Assembly (NCBI RefSeq): GCF_003955685.1
Contig: NZ_RXHJ01000008.1
Coordinates: 1-64,000 of the forward strand
Direction: 5' to 3'
Source: Corynebacterium hylobatis
GTDB lineage: Bacteria > Actinomycetota > Actinomycetes > Mycobacteriales > Mycobacteriaceae
DNA length: 64,000 nucleotides
The translations under genes were made by a program, and so were the position numbers. Shown here in pieces: positions 27,609 to 36,414 of the stretch (position 1 is its first letter; each line of letters begins with the position of its first letter). The notes beneath the pieces were generated by a model that saw nothing but the letters and a program-made list of their open reading frames with translations, searched no databases and was not told where the DNA came from.

Positions 27609-28925
27609 ATGGAGTGGTACATCTTCCTGCCCATCTACATCCTGGCGCTCATCGCCGTCCTCCTCCTGCGGATCCCGGTCGCCTTCGGCATCTTCGGGGT
27701 GGGCATCGTCTCCTCCCTGCTCATCTTCGGCGACATCGAGACAACCTCCCGGCTGCTCAGCCTGAGCGTGATCAGCTCGGTCAACAGTTTCACCTTCACG
27801 GCGATTCCGCTGTTCATCCTCATGGGTGAAGTGCTGTTCCGCTCCCGGATCGCGCAGGACGCCATCGTGGAGATCTCGAAGATGCTGCACCGTGTGCCGG
27901 GGAGACTGCCGATGGTCGCCATCGCCGGCGGCAGCGCCTTCGGTCTGTTGTCCGGATCCTCCCTGGCCAACACCGCGCTGCTGAGCCGTACCCTGCTGCC
28001 GCAGATGAAACAGGCCGGCTACAGCACGCACATCTCGGCCGGTTCCATCCTCGCCGCAGGTGGTCTGGCCATGGTCTTCCCGCCGAGTGCCCTGGCGATC
28101 CTCTGGGGCGGCGTCGCCAACGTCTCCATCGGTCCTCTGCTCATCGCGGGAATCGTGCCGGGCGTCATGATGGCAATCGGCTATGTGGCACTCGTCCTCT
28201 GGCACAGCCGGAAGAAGGGTGACCCTCCGCGGCTCAGCGAGGAGTCGCACCGTCCCCTGGCGGAGACCTTCCGCGGGATCGTCAAGAACCTGCTGCTGCC
28301 GGGGCTCCTGGCGCTCTCCGTCCTGGTGATCATCTTCGCCGGTATCGCCACCCCCACCGAGGCCGCCGCCTTCGGCGCCATCGCCTCGATCATCATCGCC
28401 TTCGCCGCCGGACGTTTCTCCGTCCACGATCTCATGTCGGCGGGCAAGAGCAGTGTCCGGATCACCGGCACCATCTTCATCCTGGTGATGGCTTCCACGC
28501 TCTACTCACAGATCATGGCCTACATGGGGGCGACCACCGGGCTGGTCGCCTGGGTCTCCTCGAGCATCGCCAACAGTGCGGTCATGCTGCTGCTCATCGT
28601 GTTCCTGCTCGTGCTGCTGAGCTGTTTCATCGACCAGGCGTCGATCATGCTGATCACCGCCCCGCTGCTGATGCCGATCGCGCTGCAGTTCGGCTGGGAC
28701 CCGGTCTGGTTCTCCATCATCGTGCTGGTGACCCTGCAGATCGGCAACATCTCCCCGCCGTTCGGTATGGGCCTGTTCGTGATGAAGTCCACCGCCTCCT
28801 GGATCCCCATGATGACGCTCTACCGGGCGGCAATCCCCTGGATCATCTCCGATCTCGTGGTCATCCTGATCCTGTGCGCTTTCCCTGTTCTGGTCACTTT
28901 CCTGCCGGCGCTTATGGCCGGTTGA
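27609..28925 (+). CDS. TRAP transporter large permease (DctM type)
   Basis: 438-residue polytopic membrane protein with about 12 helices. Characteristic segments are FTFTAIPLFILMGEVL near the N-terminus, GGSAFGLLSGSSLANTALL, AAGGLAMVFPPSALAILWG and the NISPPFGMGLFVMKS segment near the end. It is sodium-coupled by analogy with the family. It begins 3 nt after the small subunit. It completes the transporter and ends the island before the clp genes. Confidence 0.92.
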   Translation: MEWYIFLPIYILALIAVLLLRIPVAFGIFGVGIVSSLLIFGDIETTSRLLSLSVISSVNSFTFTAIPLFILMGEVLFRSRIAQDAIVEISKMLHRVPGRLPMVAIAGGSAFGLLSGSSLANTALLSRTLLPQMKQAGYSTHISAGSILAAGGLAMVFPPSALAILWGGVANVSIGPLLIAGIVPGVMMAIGYVALVLWHSRKKGDPPRLSEESHRPLAETFRGIVKNLLLPGLLALSVLVIIFAGIATPTEAAAFGAIASIIIAFAAGRFSVHDLMSAGKSSVRITGTIFILVMASTLYSQIMAYMGATTGLVAWVSSSIANSAVMLLLIVFLLVLLSCFIDQASIMLITAPLLMPIALQFGWDPVWFSIIVLVTLQIGNISPPFGMGLFVMKSTASWIPMMTLYRAAIPWIISDLVVILILCAFPVLVTFLPALMAG

Positions 28926-28951
28926 CCTACGCCTAACCACGCCCCGTCGCA

Positions 28952-29009
28952 AACACATGAAAGAGGGGCCCCACCGAGATATCTCGGTGGGGCCCCTCTT
29001 TCATGTGTT
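28952..29009. terminator. Perfect 58-bp palindrome, bidirectional terminator
   Basis: Each arm is 29 nt with no mismatch (AACACATGAAAGAGGGGCCC... meeting at GAT|ATC). It separates the convergent TRAP operon and clpP2 and has A/T-rich ends suitable for ending both transcripts. Confidence 0.85.
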
Positions 29010-29017
29010 CAGGCGAC

Positions 29018-29659
29018 TTACGCGTTGAGCTTGCGGTAGTCGAAGACCGTGTCGATGATGCCGTATTCCTTGGCCTCATCGGCGGTGAGGATCTTGTCAC
29101 GGTCGGTGTCGATGCGGACCTGTTCCGCGGTCTTACCGGTGTGGCGCGACAGGGTCTCCTCCATGAGGCGGCGCATGCGCTCGATCTCGGCGGCCTGGAT
29201 CTCCAGGTCGGAGACCTGGCCCTGCGTGCCCTGGGTGGCGGGCTGGTGGATGAGCACGCGAGCGTTCGGCAGTGCGGCGCGCTTGCCCGGGGCACCGGCG
29301 GCCAGCAGCACGGCGGCGGCGGAGGCGGCCTGGCCGAGGCAGACGGTCTGGACGTCGGGGCGGACGTACTGCATCGTGTCGTAGATCGCCATCAGCGCGG
29401 TGAAGGAACCGCCGGGGCTGTTGATGTACATGGTGATGTCGCGGTCAGGGTCGAGGCCCTCGAGCACGAGCAGCTGCGCCATGATGTCGTTGGCGGAGGT
29501 GTCGTCGACCTGGGTACCCAGGAAGATGATGCGCTCCTCGAAGAGCTTCGCGTACGGGTTGGTCTCCTTGGTCCCGTAGGCGGACTGCTCGATGAAGCTC
29601 GGCAGAACGTAACGCGACTGGGGCATCTGGAATCCGTTGTTCATCATTTCTTCTCTCAT
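29018..29659 (-). CDS. clpP2: ATP-dependent Clp protease proteolytic subunit 2
   Basis: 213 residues. The serine protease triad is Ser 113 (GQAASAAAV), His 138 (VLIHQPA) and Asp within TDRDKI. In actinobacteria ClpP1 and ClpP2 form a mixed tetradecamer with ClpX or ClpC. The gene follows clpP1 by 5 nt. ATG at 29659 is used; ATG 29647 with a better-placed GAGAGAAG is an alternative start. Confidence 0.95.
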   Translation of the reverse strand: MREEMMNNGFQMPQSRYVLPSFIEQSAYGTKETNPYAKLFEERIIFLGTQVDDTSANDIMAQLLVLEGLDPDRDITMYINSPGGSFTALMAIYDTMQYVRPDVQTVCLGQAASAAAVLLAAGAPGKRAALPNARVLIHQPATQGTQGQVSDLEIQAAEIERMRRLMEETLSRHTGKTAEQVRIDTDRDKILTADEAKEYGIIDTVFDYRKLNA

Positions 29660-29664
29660 ATTCC

Positions 29665-30264
29665 CTAGTTGCTGATCGGGCCCTCAGCGTGGCTGATCAC
29701 GTGGTCGACGAGGCCGTACTCCTTCGCCTGCTGGGCGGTGAACCAGCGGTCACGGTCGGAGTCAATGGTGATCTGCTCGAAGGTCTGGCCGGTGTGCTCA
29801 GCGATGAGCTCGGCCATCTCGCGCTTGGTCTGGGCGAACTGCTCGGCCTGGATCGCGATGTCCGCCGCGGTGCCGCCGACACCGGCGGAGGGCTGGTGCA
29901 TCATGATGCGTGCATGGGGCAGTGCGTAACGCTTGCCCCTGGTGCCGCCGGAGAGCAGGAACTGACCCATGGAGGCGGCCAGGCCCATGCCGTAGGTGGC
30001 GATGTCGCACGGGGAGTACTTCATCGTGTCGTAGATGGCCATACCTGCGGTGACGGAGCCACCCGGAGAGTTGATGTAGAGCGAGATGTCCCGGGTCGGG
30101 TCCTCCGCCGACAGCAGCAGGATCTGGGCGCAGATCTTGTTCGCGATCTCGTCGTCGACCTGCTGGCCGAGGAAGACGATGCGTTCACGCAGCAGTCGCT
30201 CATACACCGAGTCGCCGAGGTTCATGCCCGCTCCCGGGGACGTCATCCGGATCTGATCAGTCAT
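29665..30264 (-). CDS. clpP1: ATP-dependent Clp protease proteolytic subunit 1
   Basis: 199 residues with catalytic Ser 98 (GLAASMGQF), His in IMMHQPSAG and Asp in SDRDRW. The start at MTDQIRM has AGGAG 10 nt upstream; a longer frame to 30360 lacks a site. It is first of the clpP1-clpP2 pair and lies downstream of tig as in other actinobacteria. It likely acts in essential regulated proteolysis. Confidence 0.95.
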   Translation of the reverse strand: MTDQIRMTSPGAGMNLGDSVYERLLRERIVFLGQQVDDEIANKICAQILLLSAEDPTRDISLYINSPGGSVTAGMAIYDTMKYSPCDIATYGMGLAASMGQFLLSGGTRGKRYALPHARIMMHQPSAGVGGTAADIAIQAEQFAQTKREMAELIAEHTGQTFEQITIDSDRDRWFTAQQAKEYGLVDHVISHAEGPISN

Positions 30265-30458
30265 GTCAGTCAAACTCCTGTGTCTCTGAAATGTCGATGG
30301 CTCCCAGGGTACTAGCGCTTCACTCCGGATCGCCCTTCTGTTCGCTGACAGCGTCGCCACCCGGTTTCGGTGACGTCCACAGCAGCCCCCAGGTTATCCG
30401 GGGCCACCCCCACGTGGCGCGGAGGGCGCCGGGAAGCAGGTGGCCCGGACAGACAGAT

Positions 30459-30488
30459 CGCCCCGGCCAGCGTGCACTGGTCGGGGCG
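30459..30488 (-). terminator. Hairpin after trigger factor
   Basis: CGCCCCGGCCAG and CTGGTCGGGGCG form a stem around CGTGCA, 27 nt past the tig stop on the minus strand. It is followed by a T-rich but interrupted stretch, so termination may be partial. The rest of the 250-bp tig-clpP1 gap must hold the clpP1 promoter; no gene is seen. Confidence 0.55.
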
Positions 30489-30514
30489 TCTGATGTTCTG
30501 CGGAGAGGTGAGGT

Positions 30515-31879
30515 TTAGGCCTCTGCCTCGGCGGTCTCGGCCTCAGCGGCCGGCTCCTCTTCCTCGCCGAAGTACTGGGCGGGGTCGATCTCATTGCCGG
30601 CCTCGTCCTTGACAGAGACGCGGCAGATGGCGGCGGCCAGGGCCTTGCCGCGGCGGACGTCAGCGAACAGGTTCGCGATCTGGCCGGACTGCTGCAGCTG
30701 GCCGATGAACTGGTTCGGGTCCATGCCGTAGGACTGCGCGGTGAACAGGATGTGGTCGGTGAGCTCCTGCTGGGAGACCTCCGGGGCCTCCTGCTCGGCG
30801 AGGGTGTCCAGGAACAGCTGGGTGCGGACAGCCTCCTCGGAGTCCTGGCGGGACTGGGCGTCGAACTCCTCGCGGGTCAGACCCTGCGCCTTGAGGACCT
30901 GCTCCAGTGCGGTCTCGTCGTGGGCCATCTGGCCGAGCAGCTGGTGGAGCTGCTGGTGGACCTGCTCGTCGACGACGGACTCCGGCAGCGCGAACTCGGT
31001 CTTGGCCAGGGCGGCCTTGAGAACCTCGTCGCGGATGGCTGCGGCCTGCTCGGACTTCTTGGACTCCTCGACCTGAGCCTTGGTGGCCTCGCGGAGCTCC
31101 TCAGCGGTGTCGAACTCGGAGGCGAGCTGGGCGAACTCGTCGTCGAACTCGGGGAGCTTGCGCTCCTTGGTCTGCTGGACGCGGACGGAAACGGTGGCTT
31201 CCTTGTCCGCGTGCTCACCGGAGACGATCTTGGTGGTGAACTCGTTGTCCTCGTCGGTCTTCATGCCGCGCAGGGCGGTGTCCAGGCCGTCAATCAGGTC
31301 ACCCTGGCCGATCTCGTAGGACAGGCCCTCGGTGCTGGCCTCCTCGACGATCTCGCCGTCAACGGTGGCCTTGAGGTCGATGATGGCGAAGTCGCCGGTC
31401 TTCAGCTTGCGCTTGGTGTCCTTGAGCTCGCCGAAACGGCCGCGCAGCTTGTCGATCTCCTCGTCCACGGCGGCGTCGTCAACCTCGATGGCCGGGACGG
31501 TGACCTCGATGCCGGAGAAGTCCGGGACCTCGATCTCGGGGCGGACGTCGACCTCGGCGGTGAACTCGACGAAGTCGTTGTCCTCGATCTTGGTGATGTC
31601 GACGCTCGGCTGGCCGATGGCGACGATCTCGTTCTCCTCGATGGCCTGCTGGTAGCGGGTCGGGAGCATGTCGTTGACGACCTGCTCGAGGATCGGGCCA
31701 CGGCCGAAGCGGGCGTCGATGAGCTGGCGCGGGGCCTTGCCCTTACGGAAACCCGGAATGGACACCTGCTGGGCGAGTGCCGTGTACGCCTGGTCAATCT
31801 CAGTCTTCAGCTCCCCGAAAGGAACGTTGACTGTGAGCTTTACACGGGTGTCGCTCAGCTTCTCGACGGAACTCTTCAC
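30515..31879 (-). CDS. tig: Trigger factor, ribosome-associated peptidyl-prolyl isomerase
   Basis: 454 residues. Ribosome-binding N-domain ([20 protein letters not shown], then [11 protein letters not shown], the ribosome-docking signature), an FKBP-type PPIase domain ([30 protein letters not shown]) and a long helical chaperone C-domain ending in an acidic Glu/Ala tail. The GTG at 31879 is preferred: AGGAG sits 8 nt upstream and the protein then starts like other trigger factors. An ATG seven codons earlier overlaps that site. Confidence 0.95.
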   Translation of the reverse strand: MKSSVEKLSDTRVKLTVNVPFGELKTEIDQAYTALAQQVSIPGFRKGKAPRQLIDARFGRGPILEQVVNDMLPTRYQQAIEENEIVAIGQPSVDITKIEDNDFVEFTAEVDVRPEIEVPDFSGIEVTVPAIEVDDAAVDEEIDKLRGRFGELKDTKRKLKTGDFAIIDLKATVDGEIVEEASTEGLSYEIGQGDLIDGLDTALRGMKTDEDNEFTTKIVSGEHADKEATVSVRVQQTKERKLPEFDDEFAQLASEFDTAEELREATKAQVEESKKSEQAAAIRDEVLKAALAKTEFALPESVVDEQVHQQLHQLLGQMAHDETALEQVLKAQGLTREEFDAQSRQDSEEAVRTQLFLDTLAEQEAPEVSQQELTDHILFTAQSYGMDPNQFIGQLQQSGQIANLFADVRRGKALAAAICRVSVKDEAGNEIDPAQYFGEEEEPAAEAETAEAEA

Positions 31880-31945
31880 GAGTGACTCTCCTGGTTTCAC
31901 ATTGAATAACAGTTCATCTGGAACCGGCTTGCGCCGGACCCTACG

Positions 31946-32019
31946 TCGGGGCGACAGGATTTGAACCTGCGACCCCCTGCTCCCAAAGCAGGTGCGCTAC
32001 CAAGCTGCGCCACGCCCCG
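31946..32019 (-). tRNA. tRNA-Pro (anticodon TGG)
   Basis: Complete cloverleaf of 74 nt: acceptor CGGGGCG/CGCCCCG, D-arm GCGC..GCGC, anticodon stem CTGCT/AGCAG with loop TTTGGGA giving TGG, and T-loop GGTTCAAATCC. No CCA is encoded. Confidence 0.95.
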
Positions 32020-32140
32020 TAGGTGTGAAGGACATTCTACCGACCGCATCAAACAGGGTCCGACATTGGGGGTCCGATAAGGGTTTGTGTCGACCTTCCG
32101 CCGCGCCCCGGGCCGGGCCATCCCCCGCGCTGGCTCCACC

Positions 32141-32187
32141 AAAAAAGATGTCCTGCGGCATGGTCGGAAACCATGCGGCAGGACATC
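32141..32187 (-). terminator. Terminator of the tRNA-Gly transcript
   Basis: An 18-bp stem with one mismatch (GATGTCCTGC... arms) at 32147-32187 is followed on the minus strand by six T residues. It sits just after tRNA-Gly. Confidence 0.85.
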
Positions 32188-32193
32188 ACGTGG

Positions 32194-32265
32194 AGGGAAT
32201 GACGGGAATCGAACCCGCGTCTTCAGCTTGGAAGGCTGAGGTATTAGCCACTATACGACATTCCC
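32194..32265 (-). tRNA. tRNA-Gly (anticodon TCC)
   Basis: 72-nt cloverleaf: acceptor GGGAATG/CATTCCC, anticodon stem TCAGC/GCTGA with loop CTTCCAA giving TCC, T-arm CGGGTTCGATTCCCG. A strong hairpin terminator follows. Confidence 0.94.
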
Positions 32266-32405
32266 CTGCTTGTGCCGGATCAGTGTAGCGCATCCCCCCG
32301 GCATTCCGAAAATCCGGAACTTAATGCCTGCCAGGTACGTTGAACTGAGTGACAATAAGACTGCACACCACACCATCTGACCGCGTACGGAAGTGACTTG
32401 ACCCA

Positions 32406-33245
32406 GTGGAACTCCTTCTCCTCCTGCTGATCATCGGCGGCGGCGCCGCCTATTTCATGAACCGCTCCAACAAGCAGAAGACCGCCGACCTCGAGGCCAC
32501 GAAACTCGCCGACGCCCAGGCCGAGGCCCGCCGCTGGATCGAGCGCCTCGGCTCTCAGGTGCTGACCATCGCAGGCAGCGACGCCGCCTCCACCCAGGCC
32601 ATCGCCGACGCCTCCGAACGCTACAACGCCGCAGCCTCCGCCATCTCCCAGGCGACGACGGTCAAGCAGGCGGAGCTGGCCCGCGAATCCGCACTCGAGG
32701 GGCTGCACTACATGAATGCCGCCCGCGAGATCATGGGCATGACACCGGGGCCGGAGCTGCCGCTGCTGGAAGGCCAGCGCAACGCCGGCAAGGTCACCGA
32801 ACGCCGCACCATCGAGCAGGATGGTCAGACCCTGACCGCCTCCCCGGTGGCCACCGACGAGACACCGAACTACTACCCCGGCGGCAACGTCGCAGGTCGC
32901 CCGGTACCGGCCGGCTGGTACTCCCGACCGTGGTGGGCGGATGCCATGGCCACCGGCATGTGGACCGCGGCGTCAATGATGATGTTCTCCGCGATGTTCT
33001 CGGGCATGGCCGGTGTCGGCTACGGCGCCAACGCCTGGGAGTCCGGCTACGGCGAGGGCTACGAGGAAGGGCTGGCCGCCGGTGGCGAGGACATGGGCGG
33101 CGACATGGGTGGCGAGGACATGGGTGGTGACATGGGTGACGCCGGCGACGGCGGTGGTTTCTTCGGCGGTGACGGCGGAGGCCTCTTCGGTGGCGGTGGC
33201 GACGACGGTGGCGGCTTCTTCGACGGCTTCGACTTCGATTTTTAG
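32406..33245 (+). CDS. Membrane-anchored DUF1542-like protein with Gly/Asp-rich tail
   Basis: 279 residues, GTG start. A short hydrophobic N-terminus (ELLLLLLIIGGGAAYF) acts as a membrane anchor, then comes a helical, charged, Ala-rich region to about residue 110. A second hydrophobic stretch (ADAMATGMWTAASMMMFSAM) lies near 180-200. The last ~60 residues are low-complexity Gly/Asp/Met repeats (GGDMGGEDMGGDMG) ending in Phe/Asp. Homologous DUF1542-type proteins of this layout are common in corynebacteria with unknown function. The start region lacks a good ribosome site. Confidence 0.8.
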   Translation: MELLLLLLIIGGGAAYFMNRSNKQKTADLEATKLADAQAEARRWIERLGSQVLTIAGSDAASTQAIADASERYNAAASAISQATTVKQAELARESALEGLHYMNAAREIMGMTPGPELPLLEGQRNAGKVTERRTIEQDGQTLTASPVATDETPNYYPGGNVAGRPVPAGWYSRPWWADAMATGMWTAASMMMFSAMFSGMAGVGYGANAWESGYGEGYEEGLAAGGEDMGGDMGGEDMGGDMGDAGDGGGFFGGDGGGLFGGGGDDGGGFFDGFDFDF

Positions 33246-33262
33246 GCGTACCATGCGGTGTT

Positions 33263-34099
33263 ATGGCACCGCAGATTCCCACCATCACGCTCAATGACAA
33301 CACGTCGATCCCCCAGCTGGGGTTCGGCGTGTTTCAGATTCCGCCGGAGGACACCGAACGCGTGGTCTCCACGGCGCTGGAGGCCGGCTACCGGCACTTC
33401 GACACCGCCGCCATCTACGGCAACGAGGAGGGTGTCGGGAAGGCGCTCGCGGCCTCCGGAATCCCGCGGGACGAGTTGTACATCACCACGAAGCTGTGGA
33501 ACGACCGCCACGGTGATGCGGAGACCGCGTGCAGCGAGTCCCTGGAACGCCTCGGGCTGGACCGGCTGGATCTCTACCTCATCCACTGGCCGTGCCCGGC
33601 GCAGAACCGCTACGTCGAGGCCTGGCAACAGCTCGTCGAGCTCCGGGACAAGGGCCTGACCCCCTCAATCGGTGTGGCGAATTTCCTGCCCGAGCACATC
33701 GACCGGCTGGAGATGACCTCCCGGGTCACCCCGGTGCTCAACCAGATCGAGCTGCACCCGGCGTTCCAACCGTGGAAGGACATTGACGCCGCCCGGGTCC
33801 ACGGCATCAAGGTGGAGGCCTGGGCCCCGCTGGGTCAGGGCCGCAACGATGTACTCGAGCAGCCGGAGGTTGTCGACACCGCCGAGACCCACGGCGTCAC
33901 CCCGGCGCAGGTGGTCATCCGCTGGCACCTGCAGAACGGGGTGATCCTCATCCCGCGTTCCTCCCGCCGGGAACGCATCCGGGAGAACATCGACGTCTTC
34001 GGCTTCGAACTCAGCGAGGACGAGATGTCCGCGATCACTGCACTGGACGAGGGTGAGGCCGGTCGGGTCGGAACACACCCGCTGGATATGGAGCCTTAG
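33263..34099 (+). CDS. Aldo/keto reductase
   Basis: 278-residue NADPH-dependent (alpha/beta)8 reductase of the 2,5-diketo-gluconate reductase type. The catalytic tetrad is visible: Asp and Tyr in HFDTAAIYGNE, Lys in ITTKLW, His in LIHWPCP; the cofactor segment is IPRSSRRERI. It starts 18 nt after the DUF1542-like gene. Its 3' end overlaps the tail of the convergent glycosyltransferase by 65 bp. The physiological substrate cannot be told. Confidence 0.92.
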   Translation: MAPQIPTITLNDNTSIPQLGFGVFQIPPEDTERVVSTALEAGYRHFDTAAIYGNEEGVGKALAASGIPRDELYITTKLWNDRHGDAETACSESLERLGLDRLDLYLIHWPCPAQNRYVEAWQQLVELRDKGLTPSIGVANFLPEHIDRLEMTSRVTPVLNQIELHPAFQPWKDIDAARVHGIKVEAWAPLGQGRNDVLEQPEVVDTAETHGVTPAQVVIRWHLQNGVILIPRSSRRERIRENIDVFGFELSEDEMSAITALDEGEAGRVGTHPLDMEP

Positions 34100-34907
34100 C
34101 CAGTTTCTGGCTGACCGCGACCCACCTGCCGTCGCGGTACTCCAGCGCCCCTTCGTCGGCGAATTTCTCCAGCCAGCCGGTCATGGGCCAGAAGCCCCAG
34201 ATCTCGTGGAAGGTCTCGGCATTGCGCAGGATGTCATGGAAGTGCTCCCACGGCGGATCGGAGACCGGGTGCCACTGGTGGTATGCGTGGGCCCCGCCGA
34301 CCCACACCAGTGGAATCCGGCGGGCACGCAGATGCTGGCCGAAGTCGGTGTCCTCCGCCCCGTAGCCGGTGTAGCTCTTGTCGAAGCCGCCGAAGGTGCG
34401 GCGGATATGCCGCCACAGGGCGGTGGTCACCGCGAAGGACAGGGACCAGAAGAGCTTGTAGTCGTGGCCGTCGGCGAACAGCAGCGTGCCGGCCGGGGGG
34501 TTCGGGCGCCCTGGGTGGGGGTCGGGCCGGTTGGTGCGGGTGTCGCCGTCCCGCAGGTAGGTGACCGGACCTGCGACGACAGCCTCGGGGTGGGCGTCGA
34601 GCGCCAGCCGGTACTGGTCCAGGAGGTCCGGGCCGGGCAGGCAGTCCGCGTCGAGGAATACGATCATCCCCTCCCCGCCGGGATCGACCTTGGCGGCGAC
34701 GTCCCCGCCGAAGTTCCGGGCACCGGCGAGGGAGAACTCCCCCAGGCCGAGAACCTCGGAATCGGGCAGGGCCTCGGCGAGAACATCAGCGTCGCCGAGC
34801 GCGACAACAAGGTGTCGCACGCCGGGTGGGAGCGCCGCCGCCTGCCGGGAGACATGCCGCAGTCTGCGGGCATCAGAGAGAGTCACCACAGTCACTGGGG
34901 TATTCAC
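34035..34907 (-). CDS. Family 2 glycosyltransferase
   Basis: 290 residues with a GT-A fold. The nucleotide-sugar Asp motif is FLDADCLPG near residue 85, and the acceptor-site region is FGGFDKSYTGYGAEDTDFGQ followed by HAYHQWHP. It resembles GT2/GT27-type galactosyltransferase-like enzymes. The ATG overlaps the upstream small gene by 4 nt. It is third in a coupled three-gene unit with a GT4 enzyme and a shortened GT. Probably makes a cell-surface or small-molecule glycan; acceptor unknown. Confidence 0.85.
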   Translation of the reverse strand: MNTPVTVVTLSDARRLRHVSRQAAALPPGVRHLVVALGDADVLAEALPDSEVLGLGEFSLAGARNFGGDVAAKVDPGGEGMIVFLDADCLPGPDLLDQYRLALDAHPEAVVAGPVTYLRDGDTRTNRPDPHPGRPNPPAGTLLFADGHDYKLFWSLSFAVTTALWRHIRRTFGGFDKSYTGYGAEDTDFGQHLRARRIPLVWVGGAHAYHQWHPVSDPPWEHFHDILRNAETFHEIWGFWPMTGWLEKFADEGALEYRDGRWVAVSQKLAKAPYPAGVFRPDRPHPRPVQ

Positions 34908-35278
34908 AGCTCAGTCACCTTCCGGATCACTTCGGCCGCACGAGAGGCCGCACGAGAGGCCGCACCGGCAGTCTGCCACCGGTGCCAGTTGCTGTCCAAC
35001 GATTGCGCCTGTCCCAGCAGGCCCGGCCAGGCCCCGGGTCCGGGGAAGTCATGGGCGACGACGGCGAGGCCGGCGGTGTCGAGAAGCGAGGCGGTGGCCC
35101 GCTGTTCGGCGAAGGGGCGTTCCTGCGGCAGGATGACCGCGCGGGCCTGCGCGGAGGCGCGGACCGCGCGGACCAGGGTGTGACAGAAGGCCTCCATCCC
35201 ACCCGCATAGGGCTCACGGATGGGATGGCGCGCCGGCGCGATCAGGGTGATCCGCCGCCCGCCCCGGGCGGGGTTCAT
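34904..35278 (-). pseudogene. Internally deleted glycosyltransferase remnant
   Basis: 124 residues. The first ~100 look like the N-terminal half of a GT4-type glycosyltransferase (ITLIAPARHPIREPYAGGME, FCHTLVRAVR). The rest is a short Arg/Ala helix (AASRAASRAAEVIRKV) such as ends these enzymes. Full GT4 enzymes are ~350 residues, so an in-frame internal deletion is likely. The overlaps with both neighbours (4 nt each) are intact, so it is still translated in the operon. It could be a small functional protein; I favour a remnant. Confidence 0.55.
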
Positions 35279-36279
35279 CGACCCACCACCTTCCGGTAGA
35301 GCCCCCGGTGGGCCGCCCGGATCTGGCGGAGCTGTTCCACCCGGTCCCCGGCGTAGGGCACCGGCCCCCGTTCATACAGCGTGATCAGGGCGCGCGCGGC
35401 ATCGAGCGGGTCACCGGTGCGGCACTTCTCGACACCGCGCGGGTCATCCGCCTGCCCCTCGTACATGCCGCAGTCCGGCACCGCCACTGTGACCCCGAGG
35501 TCCCGGCACATCTCCAGCCAGCCGGAGTGGGACCCCCGCTGGTAGGGCAGCAGCACGGTGCGGCAGGCGGCGACGGCAGCGTGGAGGGTGGGGTCGGCCA
35601 TCGGTGAGTGGACCCACAGTTCCAGGTGCCCGGCTGCCTGATCCTTCCCCAGCGCGTGGATGATGTTCGCCGCCGCCGAGTTCTCGTGGAGATGGATCCG
35701 CAGCGGACGGCCCAGCGCGCGGTACACGGCGCGGCCGAGAATGCGGTAGAAGACGGGGTCGGCGATGACGTTGCTGCGCAGCGATTTGAGGAAGACCCCC
35801 ACCGCCTCCCCGCGGCCGGTCCCCGGCGGCGGATCCGTGACCACCCGGGGATGCGGGATCACCTCCGTGCCGGCGGGGAGACGGCGGGCGGCCTTCCCGG
35901 TGAGGGTGAGGTGGGCCGCGGCGGCGTCGACAAGCAGGCGGACTTTCTCGTGGTGCTCCTGCTGGTCCACCAGATGGGGGTTGTCCAGGTCATGGACGGT
36001 GACCACCAGCGGCACCCCACGGCGGCGCAGCGCCTGCGTGAAAGCCACCGTCTGAGCCGGGCTGAGATGGTCGAAACCGAAGTGGAGATGCACCAGATCG
36101 GGTAGTTCCTCCTCTGGCAGCTGCTCCCACCACCCGGCCCCGAGCGCCGGATGGGGCCACCAGTGGCCGTCGATGTCCGGGTCCGGCAGATAGGTCACAT
36201 CCTCGGGTCTGACCGCGGCGGTGTAAACGTGACCGGCCGGGATGGACAGGACCTGTAGTCCTCTGCCCGCCTGATGCAT
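35275..36279 (-). CDS. Glycosyltransferase (GT4-like)
   Basis: 334 residues. The N-domain has LPDLVHLHFGFDHLSP, VPLVVTVHDLDNPHL and AHLTLTGKAARRLPAG, the layout of GT-B glycosyltransferases (acceptor-side Rossmann fold). The C-domain includes VFLKSLRSNV and a donor-side region with TVLLPYQRGSHSGWLEMCRDLGV, the usual E-x7-E-like loop. ATG at 36279 is chosen because GAAAGGGGCGGA precedes it; ATG 36318 has no site. First gene of the coupled glycosyltransferase unit. Confidence 0.8.
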   Translation of the reverse strand: MHQAGRGLQVLSIPAGHVYTAAVRPEDVTYLPDPDIDGHWWPHPALGAGWWEQLPEEELPDLVHLHFGFDHLSPAQTVAFTQALRRRGVPLVVTVHDLDNPHLVDQQEHHEKVRLLVDAAAAHLTLTGKAARRLPAGTEVIPHPRVVTDPPPGTGRGEAVGVFLKSLRSNVIADPVFYRILGRAVYRALGRPLRIHLHENSAAANIIHALGKDQAAGHLELWVHSPMADPTLHAAVAACRTVLLPYQRGSHSGWLEMCRDLGVTVAVPDCGMYEGQADDPRGVEKCRTGDPLDAARALITLYERGPVPYAGDRVEQLRQIRAAHRGLYRKVVGR

Positions 36280-36414
36280 TCCGCCCCTTTCTCCGTGAAA
36301 CACATAAGCCCGAGACATATAAGCAATGATGAATTCTACTGCAGAAGATCAACTGTAGACCGTTTCCGACCTGCAGTTCAGCGAAAAGCCCATTCCCGTT
36401 GTCAGATTGGCGCC

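Noticed and set aside
10665..28925. Insertion sequence or integrase delivering the catabolic island
   Set aside because: No transposase, integrase or flanking direct repeat could be found in or at the ends of the region.
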